A stretch of DNA of 64,000 bases from Vanrija pseudolonga (taxonomy: Eukaryota; Basidiomycota; Tremellomycetes; Trichosporonales; Trichosporonaceae). The notes beneath the pieces were generated by a model. The model did not search any database and was not told the DNA's origin. It worked only from the letters and a program-made list of their open reading frames with translations. The stretch's first letter is position 1. The number at the start of each line of letters is the position of its first letter. Both the position numbers and the translations under genes were made by a program. Location of the stretch: positions 2,108,001 through 2,172,000 of the forward strand of contig NC_085850.1 in NCBI RefSeq assembly GCF_020906515.1, in the 5' to 3' direction. Positions 1 to 10,783 of the stretch are shown here, in pieces.

Positions 1-285
1 CGAACTCCGGTCATCTATGCTGAGTATCGAGTCTAATCCCACAAGTGGTCTTAAACGATTCACCGAGCGGCGACGAACAGGAAGCGATGAAAACAGGCGG
101 CGCCGATGGCTAATGAACCAGACTCACATGGCCGTTGGAAGCAAAGCAGCGCTTGCCGCCAAATGTCCGCAATGCGTGCACCGTTCTCTCAGACTTTTCT
201 TCAAAGTGGGTCGTGCTCAAATTAGGCATAGACTAGAGAACTTCTCGACATGCATGCGCGTTTTCTACATTCTGGGTGCGCTTCA

Positions 286-2830
286 CTAGGCAATGCGGCC
301 AACAGAAAGCTCGTGCCTGAGCCACTGGAGGAGAGGGGTGAAAGCGGGAATCAAGTAGCTACTAGCACCTTCCCACTGCTTGTCCTGGACAAGCGCATAG
401 ACTGCCGCTCGGAAGATGTCGGCCTCAGTCTTGTAGTTACCCGGACCATAAGGGCCCCCAATGACCTGTTCGTCAAGCTTGAGCTTGGAGGTAAGGAGAC
501 GGAGCACCGGCAGCCTGACGATGTAGCCAACCAGCCTCTGCACAGGGTCAGCTCGGCTGTACGACCGCCATTGTGCTCACCATCCTTTGCTTTCCAGTGA
601 GTTCGCCAAACGTGTTCACAATCTCCCACACAACCCCCTCGAGGAGCGCGTGTCCAGAGGCTGCAATGTTTGTGAAGGTGGCACTATCACTTCGGGTGCC
701 TTGACCGTTGGGGATGGCGAGGGCGGTCCGCAAAATGGCCGACTCCCCGAAAGCTGGTAGGGGCGGGAAGGCGGCGACGGGGAGGTTGGTGACGACGTGA
801 GTCAGCATGCTTGTCGTGCAGCAGCGGCAGAGGCCACACGGCGCTGCCGTCTTCCAGCCTCCGATCGGCACGGTGGTGGCGTTCTTGCGCATGCGGCGCT
901 TGTGAGGGCAAGTGCACCGCGGGACATTGCAGTCCTCGATGGCAGGCTTAACAGCGATAGCGGGGGCGGCAGGCGGAGCGGTAACGTTCATGGCCTCCTC
1001 TTCATCGTCGAGGGCCTGCCTGGCTCGGCGGGGCCTCTTCTGACGACGGTTCCTCTTGGCGCGGGGTGCTGAGACAGTTAGCTTCATTCTCTCCACTTCC
1101 GTCTGGTACTCACTGAGTTCGTCGCCGGTACGCTTGCCGTTGTCGTTTCGCCTGGCGCCCTCCACTGCCTCGGCGTCGGGTGCCCTCTCTCCCTCTCCCT
1201 CCGCCCCGCCATTCTCAATGACCTCCGCTCCAGGCTCCTCGGGAGCAGCGCCACCCTCACCCTCCCCCGGGGCATTGGCCTCTGCGCCCGCTCCATCGGC
1301 AGGCGGAACGACCTCCTTGTCGCCTTCGGCGGTCGGAAGGGGCTCGGCTGTTGGCTCCGGGGTGACGGTCTTGGCGAGGCGACGACCATCATCACGAATG
1401 TCATCGTCGGCAGTGGAAACGGCGGCGGGCGATTCGCCGGCGAGCTCGACAGCGGCCTCGGAGCCCTCCACGCCGATCTCGGCGGCATTGTCTACCTGGG
1501 GTGCCGTGGTACCGTCAACCTCTTCGCCAGTGAGGCGAGGCGGGGTACCTGTCACAGTTGGTTCACCGGCACCGATCTGGTGGGCCGACGATGCCTCACC
1601 CTGGGCAGGGGGACCAGGGTGGACACTGAGCTCCTCCGTACCTGCCTCCACTCCACCTGGAACCTCGATAGCGCCGTCGTCGGACGGAGCGAGGCGACGC
1701 TCAGAAGTCGCCGGTGACGAGTTGAGCTCCGACAGCCCATCGGTGTCGAGGCGTGTGATGGAAGGCCGGGGAGTAAGGGGTGAAGAAGTGAGCGCCGAGA
1801 GCGGATCACTGCCAGAGTCAATGTCAAGCGACGGGGTGGCGTCGCGAGGGTCGCGGTGGTCGTCGTCGGGGGCGGCAGCGGTGGCGGGGGTGGCGGTGGC
1901 GGTCGGCATCTCGGACTCAGATGCATCTGAGACACCTTCGGCTGCAAGTTCCACAGGCTCAGTGTCGGGGCTGAGCGGGTATGCGGAGCGACCAGTGTTC
2001 ACTTGGGGGAGGTGACGAGGGCCAAACGCGAAACGGCCTTCGTCCTCACTGGCCGTGGGGGCACGAGCCCGCGGGGCATTGTGACTACCCATCGCCGTGG
2101 CGAGGTGGGATGGGCCTGCAGCCATGAAGCCGGCCCAACCGGCGAACGTCTGCGGCTCTCGAGCTACGCTGGCGCTCGAGAAGAGGGGAGGGTGGCTGCC
2201 CTCCATGCTGTCGTCATCGACAGCACCGCCGGTCAGCGTGTCACCACTGGCTGTCGAGAAGAGGGGAGGGCTGCCGCCCTCCATCTTGTCGTCGTCGCCA
2301 GCACCACCAACCAGCGTGCCGCCAAAGTCTGATGGACCACCGGTCGCCGAGCCGAGGTTGAGCGGGCCAGACGGGACCGAGCTGCCCGACCACTCGAGCG
2401 ACTCCTTGCCCTTGCCCTTGACCTTGGCTCCGCTGGCGGGCTTGAAGAGGCTGCCGGGGTTGGACGGGCCAGAAGGGAGCCAGCCAGCTGACCCTCCGAG
2501 CTTCTCCTTGCCCTTGCCTTTACCGGCAGGTGAGAAGAGGCTCCCGACGTTGGACTTTCCAGAACCGACCCAGCCGCCCGACCCTCCGAGCGTCTCCTTG
2601 CCCTTGGATCCGGTGGCCGGCAAGAAGAGGGGAGGGCGGCCGCCCTTCATCTCGTCGTCATCGTCCACACCACTGGCCCGCGTGCCGCCAGAGCCGCCAA
2701 AGCCTGGGTTCTCGGCGGCAAAGGCGTAGCTGCGACCCAGGACGCTGCCGGTGCTGAGCTCGGCCTCCTCGCAGGGCGAAATAGCGCGATGCGGTGGGGT
2801 CAAGCTGAGGTCGGGGTTCTCATCCTTCAC
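286..2830 (-). CDS. RNase III-fold protein with Cys cluster, catalytic residues lost (family copy A)
   Basis: Two exons are visible: 581-2830 (open further upstream; no ATG fixes the start) and 286-537, joined over a 43-nt GTGAGC...CTGAC...CAG intron. The first ~600 residues are low-complexity, acidic and Ser/Pro/Gly rich, with repeated modules of the type DDDxMxGGxPPLF. Next comes the family Cys cluster (C-x-C ... PCGLCRCC), then an RNase III-like region. Where active relatives have LEF-x-GD this copy has AASGH, and the second-half motif reads ADIFRAA, so only one of four metal-binding acids remains. The fold is inferred from alignment with copies B-G in this window. It is likely a non-catalytic paralog that might still dimerise. 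An acidic frame upstream (2827-4008) overlaps the 5' end by a few bases and may be its first exon. Confidence 0.7.
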
Positions 2831-4008
2831 GTACTTCTCGAAGGAGCCAGCGGGGCTTGGTGTGCGGCGCGGAGGGCTGGCGTCACCTGGCGCAGTGCTG
2901 ACGAGGGGGCTTGGCCCAATCGTGATGTAGGGCGAGGTACTGCTGCTGGCGATGCTGTTGTCGTATACCCGCCGAATAGAACACTGCCGCTGCCAGCCGC
3001 ATCCGCTCCGACGATGGCACTCCTACTGCTGGCCGGCGGCGGGGCGTACGCAAAGCCCGTGGTTGGCGTGCCTCCGCTGATGTTGCTCCGACCAGCCCAA
3101 GAAAGGCGAGGGCGCGTGTCGGGGAGTGCGGCGACCACGTCAGGATCAACGAGAGCGCCGATACGCATCATGTCCCGCCCACCGGACCGGCTGTCGGAGC
3201 GAGCGGATGGCGCAGATGCACCCTCTGCCGCCGCAAGGCGCTCGTGCCGCGGAGGCGCGATGTACGACCCAAAGGCGCGCGTCTGGCTGGGGCGGGTTGC
3301 AGGGGCGGGCGGGTGGACTGGGGCGGGCTGCGGCGGGGTGGGTGCACGGTGGCGCGCAAGCGGCTTGACGGCGTCGTCTTCGTCGTCCTCGTTGTCGTCG
3401 AGGTCGACTACGCTGTTGCAACCCATGGTGTCGCGGAAGCCAGCGAATGCGTGGCCCCGGTTGCCGGCGCGAGCCTCGGCCAGATTGAACATCGCCCGCG
3501 GGGCGGCCGGCACCTCACTGCGGTTGCTGCTGCGGGGGATGCGGTGGTTCGAGGCGCCGGGGGTGGTGCTGGCGGTGTGAACCCTTCCCTGGCCGTGTGC
3601 GGCGTTGACGTCACGGGTGTGTGACTCGACCTCCGCCTCGTCAAGCTCGTCGTCGTCGAGCTCGTCCTCCTCCTCCGCGCTCTGCGCGTCCTCCTCATCC
3701 TCGCTCTGCTCGTTCTCCTTGTCGTCCGTCTCGTCGAGCTCGTCAAGCTCGTCGTCGGTCTCGTCGATCTGGTCGTCCTCCTTGTCGGTCGCGTCTTCCT
3801 CCTCGTCGAGCCTGTCGTCGCCGTGAATTGCCTGGCCGGTGCCATGGTTGCCCCCGCTTGTGGTGGCGTCGTGGCCAATGTCGTCGTCGGAGTCTGCGAC
3901 GTCGCTGTAGGCTGGTAGGGCAATGTACTCATCAGCGGGGGTAGGAGAGCCGGTGGTGTTGGCTGTGTGTGCCCAGGAGGGCCGCTGAGCCGTTGGTGGC
4001 CGGCTCAT
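2827..4008 (-). CDS. acidic low-complexity open frame, probable 5' exon of copy A
   Basis: A 393-codon frame starting MSRPPTAQRP and ending where copy A's frame begins, in a different phase. It is dominated by Asp/Glu blocks (roughly residues 65-130) followed by Pro/Ala/Arg-rich sequence, with strong G/C in third positions, and no recognisable domain. I could not find one convincing intron that joins it to the 581-2830 frame. It could be the N-terminus of copy A (giving a protein above 1,100 residues) or a separate intrinsically disordered protein. Other family members also carry long disordered N-termini, which favours the first option. RNA reads across 2.7-3.0 kb would settle it. Confidence 0.45.
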   Translation of the reverse strand: MSRPPTAQRPSWAHTANTTGSPTPADEYIALPAYSDVADSDDDIGHDATTSGGNHGTGQAIHGDDRLDEEEDATDKEDDQIDETDDELDELDETDDKENEQSEDEEDAQSAEEEDELDDDELDEAEVESHTRDVNAAHGQGRVHTASTTPGASNHRIPRSSNRSEVPAAPRAMFNLAEARAGNRGHAFAGFRDTMGCNSVVDLDDNEDDEDDAVKPLARHRAPTPPQPAPVHPPAPATRPSQTRAFGSYIAPPRHERLAAAEGASAPSARSDSRSGGRDMMRIGALVDPDVVAALPDTRPRLSWAGRSNISGGTPTTGFAYAPPPASSRSAIVGADAAGSGSVLFGGYTTTASPAAVPRPTSRLGQAPSSALRQVTPALRAAHQAPLAPSRST

Positions 4009-4897
4009 GCTGGGTGGTTGGTCGACGGTGGTGGGTGGAACGTTTGTGAAAGTGAGTTGTGTGCGAGGCCATTGTCATGGGGCGGGCGGGCGAACGGGAT
4101 CAGAGTGCAGAGGTTGACGGAGCAGGCCAATGTGCAGGTTGGGGATGGCAGGGATGATGGCGCGTGTGTGTGTGTGTGCGGCGTGTGTGCGGCGTGTGTG
4201 CGGCGTGTGTGCGGCGTGTGTGCGGCGTGTGGATGGTGGGGACGGCGGCGTCGGAGTGGATGATGGTGAACCCTGGTGCGGAGGTGCGAACGAGGCACCG
4301 CCACAAGCCGATCCATCCTTGGCGCCACGAGCCTCCCTTGCTGGGTTTCGCGCGCAGTGCTACTTTGTTGTGCACACACTAGTTATGGCCGTGTTCAGCG
4401 TCACTCACCTATGCATTTTATTCTCCAAGTTGATGCATGGCAGCCCGCCTCTGCCCCATGGCGCGGCCCAGTCGAGCTTCCCACTTGAGCGACTGGCGCG
4501 TGTGTGACGCCACCAACACACACGCCGAATGCTCCGAGTCCAGGGGCTCGTTCTGCAGGTTAGTGAGGGCGCGGCGCAGAGCAGTGTTGTGTGCAAGCAT
4601 CCATCGTGCAGGGTCGTGGACGTCGTGACGGAGGACTCGACGCTCAGCACGCCGTGCCGAGGGTGGGTGCGAATTTATGCCTCATTGTGGAGATCACGTG
4701 ATCTTTTACGTAACACTTTCCCCCCTATCGGTTACCCCCGACTATGACATCAGTGTGTTGTGGTTGCTCATGTGACCCGACCAGGTCGTGTGCCCCGTGA
4801 CCTGCATCGACTGCATCGACGCGACGTCGACCCATACCATGTTGACCTCGATACAGCTAGATGGGATGATTGTTGACATTAGCCAGTGAACCGCGTA
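4009..4897. other. divergent promoter region with a GTGTGCGGC-type minisatellite
   Basis: No supported gene. The stretch separates the minus-strand copy A locus from the plus-strand oxygenase gene, so it should hold both promoters. At about 4164-4233 an 11-bp unit (GTGTGTGCGGC) is repeated five or more times behind a short TG run. Confidence 0.6.
4164..4233. repeat. 11-bp tandem repeat
   Basis: About five nearly perfect copies of GTGTGTGCGGC preceded by (TG)n, lying 150-230 bp upstream of the 4008 ATG on the minus strand. A simple-sequence minisatellite in a promoter-proximal position. Confidence 0.85.
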
Positions 4898-6330
4898 ATG
4901 ACCCTCACATCGACTCTGATAGTAGACGACCTCTCAGCATACCCCAAGCCAGAAGCAGTACCCGCCGAGGTCCGAAGCGATGGCAACAGACTCAAGGATG
5001 GATGGAACATTGACGATCTCCACATCGAGGGCAACGAGGGTGGAAAGGTGGGCATACAGCGAGCTGGGCCATCCGACACGTTCGCTGATACTTGCCTGCC
5101 TGGTGCTCAGATTCCGAGTACCCACCTCGCCTGGCTGCCGTCCTTGCCTGCCGACGCCCCGATAGAAGACATTCGCGCCGCGTACGAACGTGATGGGGTT
5201 ATCCATGTCAAGGGGCTGCTTCCGCGCGAACATGTGATGGAGTGTAGGCGGAGGTGAGTTGCAGCGCGCTGGAGAGGGAGGCAGAGCAGAAACGGGCCCA
5301 GGTGCAACCGGCCTCGACCTCCCGTCACATGCTCGATGTTGCCACTAACTGCCCCCAGGTTCTTCGAGTTCCTCGAGCCAGCGGGTATCCTCAAGGAGGG
5401 CACAGACCCCGTCGACGGCATCTACTGCGGCGAGGTGGGTTCGGGCACCTCTGGTTCACCTCGTCGGAGCACTCCTCACTGACGCCGGTTGGCAGGACCC
5501 GAACCAGTTCAACCCCCACGAACGCGACTACCGCATCCAGACCAACAACGAGCTGCTCCAACTGACAACAACGGCGGGATACGACCCGCTGATCATGGGG
5601 TTCACGGACCACCCGGACCTCTTGGACTTCATCGGGCGCCTAATGCCCGAGTGGAAGAAGCCAAGCAGGTACAAGAAGCAGCTCATGCGGACGAATATCC
5701 CGCACGCGTACAAGTCGGCGACGAGGGTGCACTACGATCAGATGTGGGTGCTGCCTGTGCACTTCATAGCGCGCTTTGTTCGCGGCACCTTGGCTCACGA
5801 TTCGGTTGCAGGTACCTTCGCGGCCAGAAGCCCGGGACGCTCACCGCGTGGATCCCAGTCGGGGACATCTCGCCCGTGTCCGGTGGGCTCATGTACCTCG
5901 AGGACAGCTTGTCGCTAGGCATCGAGATGGAGAACAAGTGGCGGGCGTACAACAAGAACCTGCCTGTGGACGAGCAGATGAGCGGGTTCAACAGTAATGT
6001 GCGTCGCATGAAAAGGCAGAGGAGGGAGGGTCGAAGAACAAAGCTCACGCGGCACAGATGCTCCTCGGCGGAGGCCTCACAAGGGACTGCACCACATTCG
6101 CACTCCGAACGAACCGACGCTGGCTCGTCGGCCAGTATGAGGCGGGGGACGTCGTGTTCCACCAGTGTCGCATGATCCACTGTAGCGCGAACAACGAGGA
6201 TCCGGACGAGCGCATCCGATTCGCGACGGACGTGCGCTTTACGGATAAGCTCATGCGTTTCGAGGACAGGTGGGACGAGTATGGTGATGAGGAGGAAGTG
6301 GATGACGAGGAGGACGCGGGGGACGAGTAG
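4898..6330 (+). CDS. phytanoyl-CoA dioxygenase (PhyH) superfamily oxygenase
   Basis: Five exons: 4898-5253, 5359-5434, 5496-5743, 5812-5998 and 6058-6330, encoding 379 aa; all phases agree. The first in-frame ATG (MTLTSTLIVDD) is taken as the start. The protein has the PhyH layout: an N-terminal 'RDGVIHVKGLLP'-type strand, an iron-binding H-x-D (His223-Tyr-Asp225) in the VHYDQM motif, then GTLTAWIPVGDISPVSGG, and a distal His330 with Arg341/Arg343 expected to bind iron and 2-oxoglutarate. Members hydroxylate varied lipids and small molecules with Fe(II), O2 and 2-oxoglutarate; the substrate here cannot be told. The C-terminus is an acidic Glu/Asp tail. Two introns use GTGGGT and one uses GTGCGT donors. 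It converges on copy B, about 300 bp away. Confidence 0.88.
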
Positions 6331-6628
6331 CGGTCTGTACCAAAGCATTGTCGGTAGATGTCAGAATTCACAACAGGAAGGCGAGGAATGCAACCGAGGA
6401 CAGGTGAGGCGCAGATATGGTACATAGTGAACATCAAGTGGTGTCTCGCGCTGTCGTCGTGATCCAGGCGAGTCGCAGGTGAAGAGACGTTGCGAAGAGT
6501 CGAGCTGGCTTTGACGTTGATTGGATATTGGGTGACTAGGGAGCTTGCAAAGGGTTCGTCCACGCTGGTGCTGGTGCTGGTGCGAGGGCAGTTGGAGGCG
6601 TCGAACAAGGTGGCGGTGAACAGGCAGC

Positions 6629-8151
6629 TCAGGCGGGGGGTGGTTTGGGAGGGGCGCGGGCCCATAGGTTGCCTTTGTGAATCTCCTCCAAGATCCAATA
6701 ACAGATCGGCCGGAGCATGTCCTTGATGAAAATCATTGCGGCATGGGGATGATACTCTTCCCAGCAGGCAGCAATGCGTGCCTCAAAGAGATCTGCCTTG
6801 ATCTTCGTCCTGTCGTGGTCCGGTCTCGAGTTCAAGGCGGGTTGAATCTTGACCTTTTTATCCAGCCGCAGGTGCTCGGCTATTTTAGCCAGAGTCGAGT
6901 TTCGACACACGAGCGTCACAATCGTCTGGTCTATGAGCTTCTGGTTTTAATGTACGTTGTCCTCGACTCACATGACGCTCTCTGGGCGATGCCTCAAAGC
7001 CCCCCACCAGCTCCTTTGCGGCAGCCTCGAGGTAGCCATCACCTTTGAACTCCAGGAGCTCATATGATTTGTGGTAAAGGACTCCTGAAGACAGGTGCAG
7101 AAGGGACTGATCCTCGAGTGTGGATTTCCTGATCGCTGGAGGAGACGGGATACAGTCGTACGGAGCGAAAAGCTTGACATGATCGGCCATGTAGTTACCG
7201 CAGCACTGGCAGTCTCCGCATGGGGTCTTAGAAGAATGGCGTTTCCGTCTGGCAAGGTCGAAACAGCATGGGGTGGTGGGACATTTGGGCCAGAAATCAC
7301 GGTCTGGTTTAGATAGGGCATCAACGGCGTAGTTGAGCGCCTTCACCTCATCTTGGAGTTTGTTTGCCCTGATTGACCTGTCAGCACTGCCAGAAGAGCT
7401 GAAGTTGTCGCTCACCTGCTGGACTCCGACAAAACCCTTTCCTTGGCCTCGGCCAGTTCGGACTGGGTGCTGGATAGCTCCTTCTGAATGTTCGTAGACT
7501 TTGCTTCCTCCTCCGCAAGCCGACTGAGATTAACAGCGCAGCCGTTAGCATCAGATAGTTGGGTTCCATGAGAGCAAGAGTGGATGCGTTCGCTGAAGGT
7601 CGGCAAATTTACAGCGAGACACAGCCTCACGCTCACCGAAGGAGTTCATCGTTTGTGGCCTTGCTCTCCTTTTCGAGGCTGTCGATCCTGGGTGTCACGC
7701 GGAAGGTTAGTCAAGTGAGTTGGAGGTGAAATCATGATCACACACTGCCTCAACAAATCCGACCTCTCCTCACGAACCTTCTTGGCGGCGGGTGTTTCAG
7801 GCTCTTCGCTTACACATTAAGTTGTTAGAACACTACGGCGGCCTCAGTCTACAAGTACCCACTGTAACTCGATCGTGTGCGTTTATGAGCGGGGCCTGTA
7901 CGCGGGCTCTTTGGGTCATCGCCGACCGAAGGACCTCCCGGGTGGACGGCACTGGATCCTTTCTCTTCCTCGTGGGCTGCTGGTGCGGCCCCGGGGTGGG
8001 GAGTTGGCGAGGTGGAACCGGCCAGACGGCCCCGCCGCAGGCGGGTTGGGGTGGTGGGGGTCGTGGGGGGTGGTCGGCGCCGAGGGGAGCGGTGTGGGGC
8101 GGGAATGGGGGAATCGCTCGCGCTATGTGTTGAGGATGATGGAGCACTCAT
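6629..8151 (-). CDS. RNase III-domain protein with coiled coil and Cys cluster (family copy B)
   Basis: Six exons (minus strand order 7859-8151, 7746-7808, 7637-7687, 7416-7523, 6972-7377, 6629-6940) give 410 aa with every phase matching; the start is an ATG (MSAPSSS). Residues 1-95 are Ser/Pro/Arg rich and disordered; about 100-190 form a heptad-like coiled coil (ESKATNDELL, QKELSSTQSELAEA). The Cys cluster spans ~204-231 (CPTTPCC ... PCGDCQCC). The RNase III domain follows: LLEFKGDGYLE supplies Glu281 and Asp285, and ADLFEARIAA supplies Asp357 and Glu360, so all four metal ligands are present. No dsRNA-binding domain is seen. The last intron is only 31 nt. Closest to copies C and F in this window. 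By family knowledge it should cleave double-stranded RNA as a dimer; its biological substrate is unknown. Confidence 0.85.
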
Positions 8152-9364
8152 TGTTGACCGCGGTATGATGGCTCAGAGGGAAGGTGCTGGAGTTGTGTTG
8201 GTGAGAGGGGATGGGTTGTGGATTGAGGAAGGAAGGATGGTGTTATACGGGCCCGGTGGCGAGGACAGCCTCGCGCTGCCAGCATCGGGGTTATCGGTGC
8301 GGCCGTCCATGCGACTCAGGTGGCTTGGCCGAGCAGAATGTTTAACCATGGCGGGCCGTTATCTTCCGGGCGTAACTGGTCACTTGCATAGGAAAGGTAC
8401 TGTGTCAGGGCGATGACGACGCGAGGAAGGGCGAGCGAAGCTTTATATACCCCTTCGGGTTGGAGTTCGCTATTGCACTGGGAGCCCGTGCGATGCCAAA
8501 GGTCGTACATATCGACCTCGGCACAGCGAATCGAATCAATCCACGGGTCGAACGCGTTGGAGCTCGGATCAAAGACGCGTTGGTGGGAAGTGCTGGGGCA
8601 GATGACGTACGTAGACACTGTTGATTCTGACTGCCCCGCATGAGCCCGTCAACGGTCTTTTTAGCATCACAGAGTTCTCCCTTCGGAATGTCACGCTCGG
8701 CGAGTGCTTCGCCACCGCTTTGTCCGCCACTTTGTCCGCCGCTTTGCCCGCCGCTTTGTCCGCTGCGGAGCACCAAACAATCCGGTCCCATCACCGTGCG
8801 GCTGTTTGGGGTGTCACTGGATCCTCATAACTGCGCTCCAGCAACTCTTCACACATGGACGATACCGGATACCGGATACAGAGACAAGGGCGAGGCAAGG
8901 GCGGCATCGTTGCCGTCGGGTTGCGGCAGATATTTCATGGAATCTAACCTTCGCCGCCGTAACCCGCTGCATATATTCTCATAAAGGCGACAAAAATAAA
9001 AGTGATGATGTCGGTTTCCTGTCCATACCATGAAGATGGTAGAATCAAGGCAGAAGCGAAGAGACGGTCGGTTTGAGCTGGGACATCATCCTGGACCTTC
9101 GTTCCTTTCCGCCACTGTAGTGAGTCACAATCAGGACCTGTCACGATTGAACGTGGTAAGCTCTGTGTAGGGCCGTGTGGTTGTGGGAAGACCTACCAGG
9201 GTAATGTAGTGACGACTGAGTGCATGTTCTGGTCTAATACCGAAAGATGGTCGAAACACGCGTCTGAGCAGTTGGAATGGTGGAGGGGGCATGGCAAGAA
9301 TAAAAGGAGCGCTAGCACAGAAGTCTTGAGGACAAGCATGTCGGTCATGATGGAGCTGACCTGG
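8152..9364. other. intergenic, with a short 12-bp tandem repeat
   Basis: No gene I can support. At about 8714-8767 a 12-bp unit (CCGCTTTGTCCG and variants) recurs four to five times. A minus-strand frame (about 8316-8618) has a mildly protein-like composition but no start, splice structure or relative that I recognise. Confidence 0.55.
8714..8767. repeat. 12-bp tandem repeat (CCGCTTTGTCCG)
   Basis: Four to five imperfect copies in tandem between copies B and C; on the minus strand it would encode repeated SGGQ, but the surrounding frame is not convincing. Confidence 0.75.
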
Positions 9365-10783
9365 TCATTTCGGAGTCCACTCGCGGCTCCAAAGATTGCC
9401 TTTCTCCAGCTCGTCCTTCATCCAAAGGCAGATAGGTGTGATGACTCTAACGGTAAAGTTGAGGCCTTCTTTTACGTCTTTGGCCTCCCAGTACGCTGCA
9501 ATGAAAGCTTCAAAGACGTCGCCGTAGATCTTTGTCCATTGATGAGAAGTGGGGTGCTCGTTGGGATGGATCCTGATCTTCTCGTGAAGGCCGAACTGAA
9601 TGGTAATCTGTGCGATGGTCGAGTTGCGAGCCATGAGCGTTACGATAGTCTTGGTGGTTAGTCCCCCTTCCCAAGGGTTTGTAACTCACGTGTTTGGCAC
9701 TCGCCCCGATTTGCCATGGTCCAACGAGATGCTTGGCCGCTGCCTCGAGATATCCGTCCCCAATGAACTCGAGAGCCTCGTAGGAAGCTTTGTAGCCGCC
9801 GACCGTGCGGTGCGTAAGGGTTTTCCTGAGGACCCCTTTGGGCAACTGGGGCAGCTTGTACGTGATGTTCTTGAAGGGAGCATTTTCGACGACATACACA
9901 GCCATGTAGTGCCCACAGCACTGGCAGTCGCCGCATGGGCGGACCTTCTTTCCCGATGGTTGCTCTTGCGGCTTACGAAGTTCTACGCAAGGGCATTTGT
10001 CGGGGCAAGCCGGCCAGAACCGCCGAGTCTGCTCCTTTGTGCTCTCAAGCTTGTCTTGTAGCTCCTCAACATCGGACTCGAGAGCATGGATCCTTGAGCA
10101 CGGTTTAGCACAGATAAAATCATCTGTTCCTTTGGGCTCACCTCTCGGCGAGCCTCTGCGCCAACGTGGCATGTTCACACTCCTCGGCTACATGCTCGTC
10201 GTGGTCATGGTCGTCGTGGTCTTGCTCATCGTGGTCTTGCTCATCGAAGTCTTGCTCGTCGTCGTCATGCTCGTAGTATGCGTCCGCCAGGACACCGGCA
10301 GGAGCCTCAGCCTCTGCATCTTCGACAGGCGTGCCGTTGCTTTGCAAGTCAGTTGTGACGTCGGTAGCCATATAGGTGAAGCTCACGGCTGCAGATCCCC
10401 TTCCCCAAGCCCTTCAAGCTGAGGCTTCTGGCTAACCGGTTCAAAGAAGGTCCTTACATCCAGCCGGCGGTGGCTGCTGAGGGTAGCACCTTCTTTGTGC
10501 GTTTCGAGATCGGCCTCCTCTCTAGGGCGATTGAGCCTTGCCTCCTCTCTAAGTAATTCGAGGTCTGACTCCTTGTTAAGCCTTTCGAGGATCTCGATAC
10601 TGTGTGCAGTTGGTTAGAGATGTACATGTGGCTCTTCCAACGAGAAGCCTGTCAGACTCACTAGCGCTTGGCCGACCGGATCGTCATGGTTCTGCTCGGA
10701 AGCCGAGGAGGCCTCGGACGAGGTGGCAGGGCCTGCGGTTCATTGCCGTCTTCCTGAGGTTCGTCTATGGTCAGCGCAAGCAT
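9365..10783 (-). CDS. RNase III-domain protein with coiled coil and Cys cluster (family copy C)
   Basis: Five exons (10662-10783, 10387-10599, 10142-10339, 9690-10092, 9365-9649) give 406 aa from the first usable ATG (MLALTIDEPQ); the frame is open upstream, so an extra 5' exon is possible. Residues ~42-90 are a charged coiled coil. About 132-160 is a striking Asp/His/Glu/Gln tract (DDDEQDFDEQDHDEQ). A second short coil precedes the Cys cluster at 207-237 (CPDKCPC ... PCGDCQCC). RNase III motifs are complete: LTHRTVG, ALEFIGDGYLE with Glu286 and Asp290, and GDVFEAFIAAYW with Asp356 and Glu359. The intron before the second half (CAC|GTGAGT ... GACTAACCACCAAG) is at the same codon as in B and F. 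Predicted active dsRNA endonuclease; role unknown. Confidence 0.85.

Noticed and set aside
17-289. 90-codon plus-strand open frame at the left edge
   Set aside because: Arg-rich, no start context or relatives; composition suggests a chance frame beside copy A.
1056-2015. Long plus-strand frame of Ser/Pro/Ala opposite copy A
   Set aside because: Mirror of the low-complexity coding strand; the minus strand carries the Cys cluster and splice structure.
8316-8794. Minus-strand frames with SGGQ repeats and a hydrophobic segment (8316-8618, 8405-8794)
   Set aside because: Two frames, no convincing splice between them, no family resemblance; kept only as a possible remnant.
9209-9661. 150-codon plus-strand frame
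   Set aside because: Lies antisense over the last exon of copy C; the minus strand has clear RNase III motifs.
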